Assembly: GCA_020216655.1 (NCBI GenBank)
Contig: JAIWNU010000003.1
Location: 1-10,000 of the forward strand
Direction: 5' to 3'
Origin: Treponema sp.
GTDB taxonomy: Bacteria; Spirochaetota; Spirochaetia; Treponematales; Breznakiellaceae
Length of the DNA: 10,000 nucleotides
The notes under the pieces are model-generated. The model saw only the letters and a program-made list of their open reading frames with translations. It had not been told where the DNA came from and made no database searches. Position 1 is the first letter of the stretch, and every line of letters begins with the position of its first letter. Positions 7,901 through 10,000 of the stretch are shown one piece after another. Both the position numbers and the translations under genes were made by a program.

Positions 7901-8110
7901 GCCCAGGAGCAGGTTAAAATTATGGGAACCCTCCTTAAGGAAGAAGGCAAGAAGGGCCTGTCCAAAGACCGGGGCGCTCCTCCCATAGGAGTGCGGGAAA
8001 CGGTCGTAAAGCTAGCCCATCAGGGCTGGACTGTGGATGAGATTGCCCGGACGGTGAAAATTTCAAAGGGCGAAGTAGAGCTAATTTTGGAAGTTTCTCC
8101 TAAAGGTTAA
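4982..8110 (+). CDS. Giant membrane-anchored coiled-coil protein, SpiroCoCo-like
   Basis: The product has 1042 residues. A single membrane helix (about 5-21) is followed at once by positive charges (RQLDKNNRSLDKVRK), which predicts a cytoplasmic body. Residues about 25-985 are nearly all heptad-like helix rich in Glu, Lys, Ala, Gln, Leu and Arg, almost without Pro, Cys or Gly. Residues 285-338 hold three exact 18-residue units, each with one Trp. After a short break (GLSKDRGAPPIG) the last 39 residues form a compact segment (VVKLAHQGWTVDEIARTVKISKGEVELIL) that looks like a helix-turn-helix. It resembles the tails of small membrane-anchored coiled-coil proteins that I recall as DUF2802/DUF6115. 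The name follows the spirochaetal coiled-coil family called SpiroCoCo in public annotation, from memory. The start is seven bases after the HAD gene with a weak ribosome binding site. A structural or scaffolding role in the cytoplasm or at the membrane is inference; no enzymatic motif is seen. Confidence 0.85.
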   Translation: MIFTAGNLITLGIVLIALVLFRQLDKNNRSLDKVRKYGDKLKEDLAAFVAEREAAVKDYAVELDVQQKAAKELLKRLVITEEDLAAKAAAVTKIDERISAYDASLEELMRMTALVQENLNRIKEESPFTETVLKRVMEAKNQLQGLEKHLADIETTFERQNAQALERVEEEMLAAIRSTVSDLQATAETIERRVEEHRDAIVAVEKQRKETLHQDLAQVQSVLKDALERARSEADKLEDAAFVKLKEQAVERARKFQATVEERLLQFQDATKAKVLEVQGLVKAFKDEWKQDAADLEAKQRAYKEEWKKDVGELNSLAKSQKEEWKKDLAEALAEAKAIQEKITQQTDQAAADLQKKITDIASQTDTGLKAVSQTMQQKLKELEQKVLETETKTIESVDGRLKEYSAAQAVQFQRLENAADEVSRLEAELRSYMNETEQRVLQAFALFEKESENRRSTVLASFAETVQQLKKEMADLENELSALKTRAYENVSEKLKLFEDDFFADLAKRSEEIDSRLAEWKAAMDSQLLRLEEAGRNEREQLEQTYTELFKTKLTEQSERFSSDLERLKIQTGAFEEGIREQMEQADQSLQAFKEQLSKDLEEARNAAAAATKAEIGRHALAMAELLKKDQRELETALKNLTDQVESRGQEITDLVESQRKSLESWQARFTQQLRETENVLEETRKRGRELAAESDERLAATRTAIQEAHQDAENFRNELFARTEEQAKNLDMAIKEADRRIKEFIAQTKLFEKTEELKTALERKIEDLRSDLDSLDQRRSEAAELEAQFIKIKRLEDEVNAKMTRFLSERHRIEVMEADFKRLIQTAQAVDEKLVQVTASDDTLQALQAQLRRLEDAVKDGEEKYQRLERKNQILDATNDGIDRNFQALQNMETSLKRYNEELIKLQQSLESIKPVIDTLSKDRDRALEAAEKVSDVDKFMAELEERIAQMQKAREWLARTETRLEELSKQAQEQVKIMGTLLKEEGKKGLSKDRGAPPIGVRETVVKLAHQGWTVDEIARTVKISKGEVELILEVSPKG
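5834..5995 (+). repeat. Three tandem 18-residue coding repeats in the coiled-coil gene
   Basis: Three adjacent 54-base units encode segments beginning FKDEWKQD, YKEEWKKD and QKEEWKKD. Their Trp residues fall at 289, 307 and 325, exactly 18 apart. The second halves of the units diverge more. Eighteen residues make five turns of an alpha-helix, so the three Trp side chains would sit on one face. Confidence 0.8.
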
Positions 8111-8112
8111 TA

Positions 8113-8847
8113 TCAGCGGTTCTTGGTAACCCCCCGGCGCAGGCAATAGGCTGCCAGGGGGCAGCGGGAACAGAAGGGACTCTGGGGCCGGCAGATATGC
8201 TGGCCAAAGGAAACTAATAGCCAGTTGATAGGTCGCCAATACTTAAGCGGCAGCTGGTCCCGGAGCGCTGTTTCAGTCTCTTCCGGTGTTTTAGTATCGA
8301 CCCAGCCAGCACGGTTACAAATCCGGTGTACATGGATATCTACGCAGATCGCATCCTTACCGAAGCCTTCGGACAAAACAAGGTTTGCGGTCTTTCTGCC
8401 GATGCCGGGTAAGTCCAGGAGGGCTTCCATGGTTTCTGGCACCCTTCCTTCATACTGCCGAATCAGAATATCCGCAATTTTAAGCAGGTTTGCTGCCTTT
8501 GTTCGGTAGAATCCTGTGGGGTATATGAGGCGGGCAATTTCTTCCTGTTCAAGGCCCAGCAGGGCTTCCGGCGTTGGTGCATGGGCAAGAAGCCGCCGTG
8601 AGCTGGTAAGGGTTACTTCGTCCTTGGTCCTGAGGCTTATCAATGTGGAAACTAATACAATCCAGGCTTGAGATGGAGACTTTTCAGCATCCCGCTCTTG
8701 CTTGGTTTCTTTGTTGCTTTGGCTTGCAGACGCTTCCAGTGCAAGGGCGCTGACCGAGGGGAGTTCTGTTCCTGAACTCCGCAGCTCTGCGTGCCACTCC
8801 TGGAGTATGGAAAAGATTGTATCCCAGGGAATTTCAGTGTTGAGCAT
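8113..8847 (-). CDS. nth: Endonuclease III, base-excision repair DNA glycosylase/AP lyase
   Basis: This enzyme removes oxidised pyrimidines from DNA and cleaves the strand at the resulting abasic site. The helix-hairpin-helix is [16 protein letters not shown], with catalytic Lys152; the catalytic Asp is Asp170 in [11 protein letters not shown]. The [4Fe-4S] cluster cysteines are 219, 226, 229 and 235, with the family spacing C-x6-C-x2-C-x5-C. At 244 residues it is longer than E. coli Nth (211), mainly because of a polar, low-complexity insertion at about 29-59 between the first helix and the conserved helix that ends in ISLRTKD. In that motif Arg73 stands where E. coli has Gln41. The start overlaps the end of ispF by 14 bases with no clear ribosome binding site, so it is likely coupled. 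The stop lies two bases from the stop of the convergent coiled-coil gene. Confidence 0.93.
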   Translation of the reverse strand: MLNTEIPWDTIFSILQEWHAELRSSGTELPSVSALALEASASQSNKETKQERDAEKSPSQAWIVLVSTLISLRTKDEVTLTSSRRLLAHAPTPEALLGLEQEEIARLIYPTGFYRTKAANLLKIADILIRQYEGRVPETMEALLDLPGIGRKTANLVLSEGFGKDAICVDIHVHRICNRAGWVDTKTPEETETALRDQLPLKYWRPINWLLVSFGQHICRPQSPFCSRCPLAAYCLRRGVTKNR

Positions 8848-9316
8848 GTTCGAGCAAACAGACCGCCAGAGCCTCTACGGCCATACCAGCGCCGATAGCG
8901 TCGACACGTTCGTTGGTTTTACCCTTTATAAAAATGCGGTCCGCAGGAATTTGCAAGGCCTTCGCAAGAGAATCCCTGATAGCCTGACGGTAGGGGAGCA
9001 GCTTCGGACTTTCACAGGTAATGACGCAGTCTATGTTGATGATTTTCCAGCCCCTTTGGTATACCTGGTCGGCCGATTGTTTAAGGAGTTCCAACGAATA
9101 GGCATCTTTCCATTGGGGGCTGCTGGGGGGGAAAAATTCGCCGATATCTCCAAGGCCGGCAGCGCCTAAAAGGGCGTCTATAATTGCGTGGCACAGCACG
9201 TCCCCATCGGAGTGTCCCAATTCTCCCTTTTCGGCCGGAATGGTCACCCCGCCGAGAATAAAAGGCCGGCCCTCTACAAGACGGTGCAGGTCCTTGCCTA
9301 AACCGATACGAATCAT
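8834..9316 (-). CDS. ispF: 2-C-methyl-D-erythritol 2,4-cyclodiphosphate synthase
   Basis: IspF converts 4-diphosphocytidyl-2-C-methyl-D-erythritol 2-phosphate to the cyclodiphosphate, releasing CMP, in the MEP isoprenoid pathway. The 160 residues match the family throughout. Metal ligands Asp9 and His11 lie in GLGKDLHRL, and the third, His43, in [21 protein letters not shown]. The active-site HSDGD motif is at 35-39, followed by [13 protein letters not shown]. The C-terminal part has KLLPY, then [22 protein letters not shown], which corresponds to the CMP-site loop and final strands. The ATG overlaps the ispD stop (ATGA) and is preceded by a strong ribosome binding site. The 3' end overlaps nth by 14 bases. 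No key residue is missing, so an active enzyme is expected; family members act as trimers. Confidence 0.96.
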   Translation of the reverse strand: MIRIGLGKDLHRLVEGRPFILGGVTIPAEKGELGHSDGDVLCHAIIDALLGAAGLGDIGEFFPPSSPQWKDAYSLELLKQSADQVYQRGWKIINIDCVITCESPKLLPYRQAIRDSLAKALQIPADRIFIKGKTNERVDAIGAGMAVEALAVCLLEHAQH

Positions 9317-10000
9317 GGCAAATCCTCCGGAAAGGTTATTTTTTTATTTTTCATGTCCCCCTGTATAGTATACACCGGACCAATAAATTGTCCCCATACT
9401 TCAGCGTCGTCGGTAAATTCCCTGCCCGTTTCCAGTTCTATCTGAGCGGCCTTTTCATGAGCCGCAAGTATATCGGTAAAAGCAAATGCCTGGGGCGTCT
9501 GGGCTGTTACAATACGAGATCTTTTAAGATGCCTGGTAATAAACCCCTGTTCATCCAGTTCCTTGGGGGTCTCCACAAGGCCCATAACGGGAATAACAGC
9601 CCTGTGTTCCTGTACTTTTTGAATTATTTGCTGGATCAATGCTGGCTGTACCCAGGGGCGGGCTCCGTCATGAATCAGTACATAATCAACATTGTATGCG
9701 GAAAGCAAAGCTAAGGCATGATGCACGCTGGCACGGCGGGTGTTCGAGCCGGGAACAAAAAGTATTTTAGGTTTTTTTACTATGTGTTCGGGAAAGGCTG
9801 GTAAAACTGCTCTTGCGGCAGCTTCACCGGTTTCACTGTTATGTGGAACGGTTATGACGATTGGATCTATTTCGGGACAGGCTGCGAAGGCAAGAACTGC
9901 GGACCCAAGGACGGAGAGGGGCTTGCCCGCACTGTCGTATATGCCATCCCCTAAGGGGCGGTATTCCTTTTTAACGCCCCCCATGCGGGTAGAAGCCCCT
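9313..10000 (-). CDS. ispD: 2-C-methyl-D-erythritol 4-phosphate cytidylyltransferase, 5' end outside window
   Basis: IspD joins CTP and 2-C-methyl-D-erythritol 4-phosphate to give 4-diphosphocytidyl-2-C-methyl-D-erythritol. The ATG at 9984 is not the start: the frame stays open to the window edge and reads GASTRMGGVKKEY, the CTP-binding loop that normally sits about 15-20 residues into the protein. Other family signs are VLIHDGARPWV (the HDxARP motif), IVTAQTPQAF, FTDDAEVW and the closing [10 protein letters not shown] with its conserved Lys. The protein stops just after PEDL, where E. coli IspD has a further helix of about 17 residues. The stop overlaps the ispF ATG by four bases. Some bacteria fuse these two enzymes; here they are separate but coupled. 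The promoter for the ispD-ispF-nth unit must lie beyond base 10000. Confidence 0.93.
   Translation of the reverse strand, partial: GASTRMGGVKKEYRPLGDGIYDSAGKPLSVLGSAVLAFAACPEIDPIVITVPHNSETGEAAARAVLPAFPEHIVKKPKILFVPGSNTRRASVHHALALLSAYNVDYVLIHDGARPWVQPALIQQIIQKVQEHRAVIPVMGLVETPKELDEQGFITRHLKRSRIVTAQTPQAFAFTDILAAHEKAAQIELETGREFTDDAEVWGQFIGPVYTIQGDMKNKKITFPEDLP
9323..9328 (-). promoter_or_regulatory. Ribosome binding site of ispF
   Basis: On the minus strand GGAGGA lies six bases before the ispF ATG, within the last codons of ispD. It shows that ispF can initiate on its own despite the four-base overlap with ispD. Confidence 0.75.

Noticed and set aside
8131..8165. A C-run and G-run around an imperfect hairpin, considered as a terminator for the coiled-coil gene.
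   Set aside because: Pairing is interrupted, no T-tract follows, and the bases encode the Cys-rich iron-sulphur loop of Nth.
9313..9984. ATG at 9984 as the start of ispD.
   Set aside because: The frame stays open upstream and reads GASTR before this Met, which is part of the conserved CTP-binding loop, so the true start lies beyond the window.

Overview
The window looks like a chromosomal segment of a spirochaete, most likely a Treponema-type species of moderate GC. The best support is a 1042-residue membrane-anchored coiled-coil protein that matches what I remember of the spirochaetal 'SpiroCoCo' family. The diderm-type envelope genes beside it and the non-mevalonate (MEP) isoprenoid genes fit this. 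The lineage is inferred from gene content, not from a search. The DNA is almost entirely coding: no intergenic gap exceeds about 20 bases, and there are no RNA genes, insertion sequences, CRISPR arrays or prophage genes.

Region 1 (1-4309, + strand) is a tight envelope cluster. It holds the 3' part of a TPR-repeat protein, a secreted predicted outer-membrane beta-barrel protein with a proline-rich N-terminal linker, an ExbB/TolQ-type proton-channel subunit, an ExbD/TolR-type subunit, and a TonB-like transducer with a long Ala/Ser/Pro linker. Start and stop codons overlap or lie within about 20 bases, so this reads as one operon. The likely theme is use of the inner-membrane proton gradient to act on an outer-membrane partner. 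The cargo or task cannot be read from the sequence.

Region 2 (4306-8110, + strand) continues the same run. A HAD-superfamily hydrolase starts inside the stop codon of the TonB-like gene. It is followed by the giant coiled-coil gene, whose product has an N-terminal membrane anchor, over 900 residues of predicted helix including an exact 18-residue tandem repeat, and a C-terminal helix-turn-helix-like segment.

Region 3 (8113-10000, - strand) converges on region 2 with only two bases between the stop codons. It reads ispD (5' end beyond the window), ispF, then nth (endonuclease III), each overlapping the next. IspD and IspF catalyse steps 3 and 5 of the MEP isoprenoid pathway. Nth is a base-excision repair glycosylase, probably linked only by co-transcription.

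The most notable points are the TonB-like protein with no histidine in its membrane anchor or anywhere else, the architecture of the coiled-coil protein, and the low-complexity insertion in Nth.
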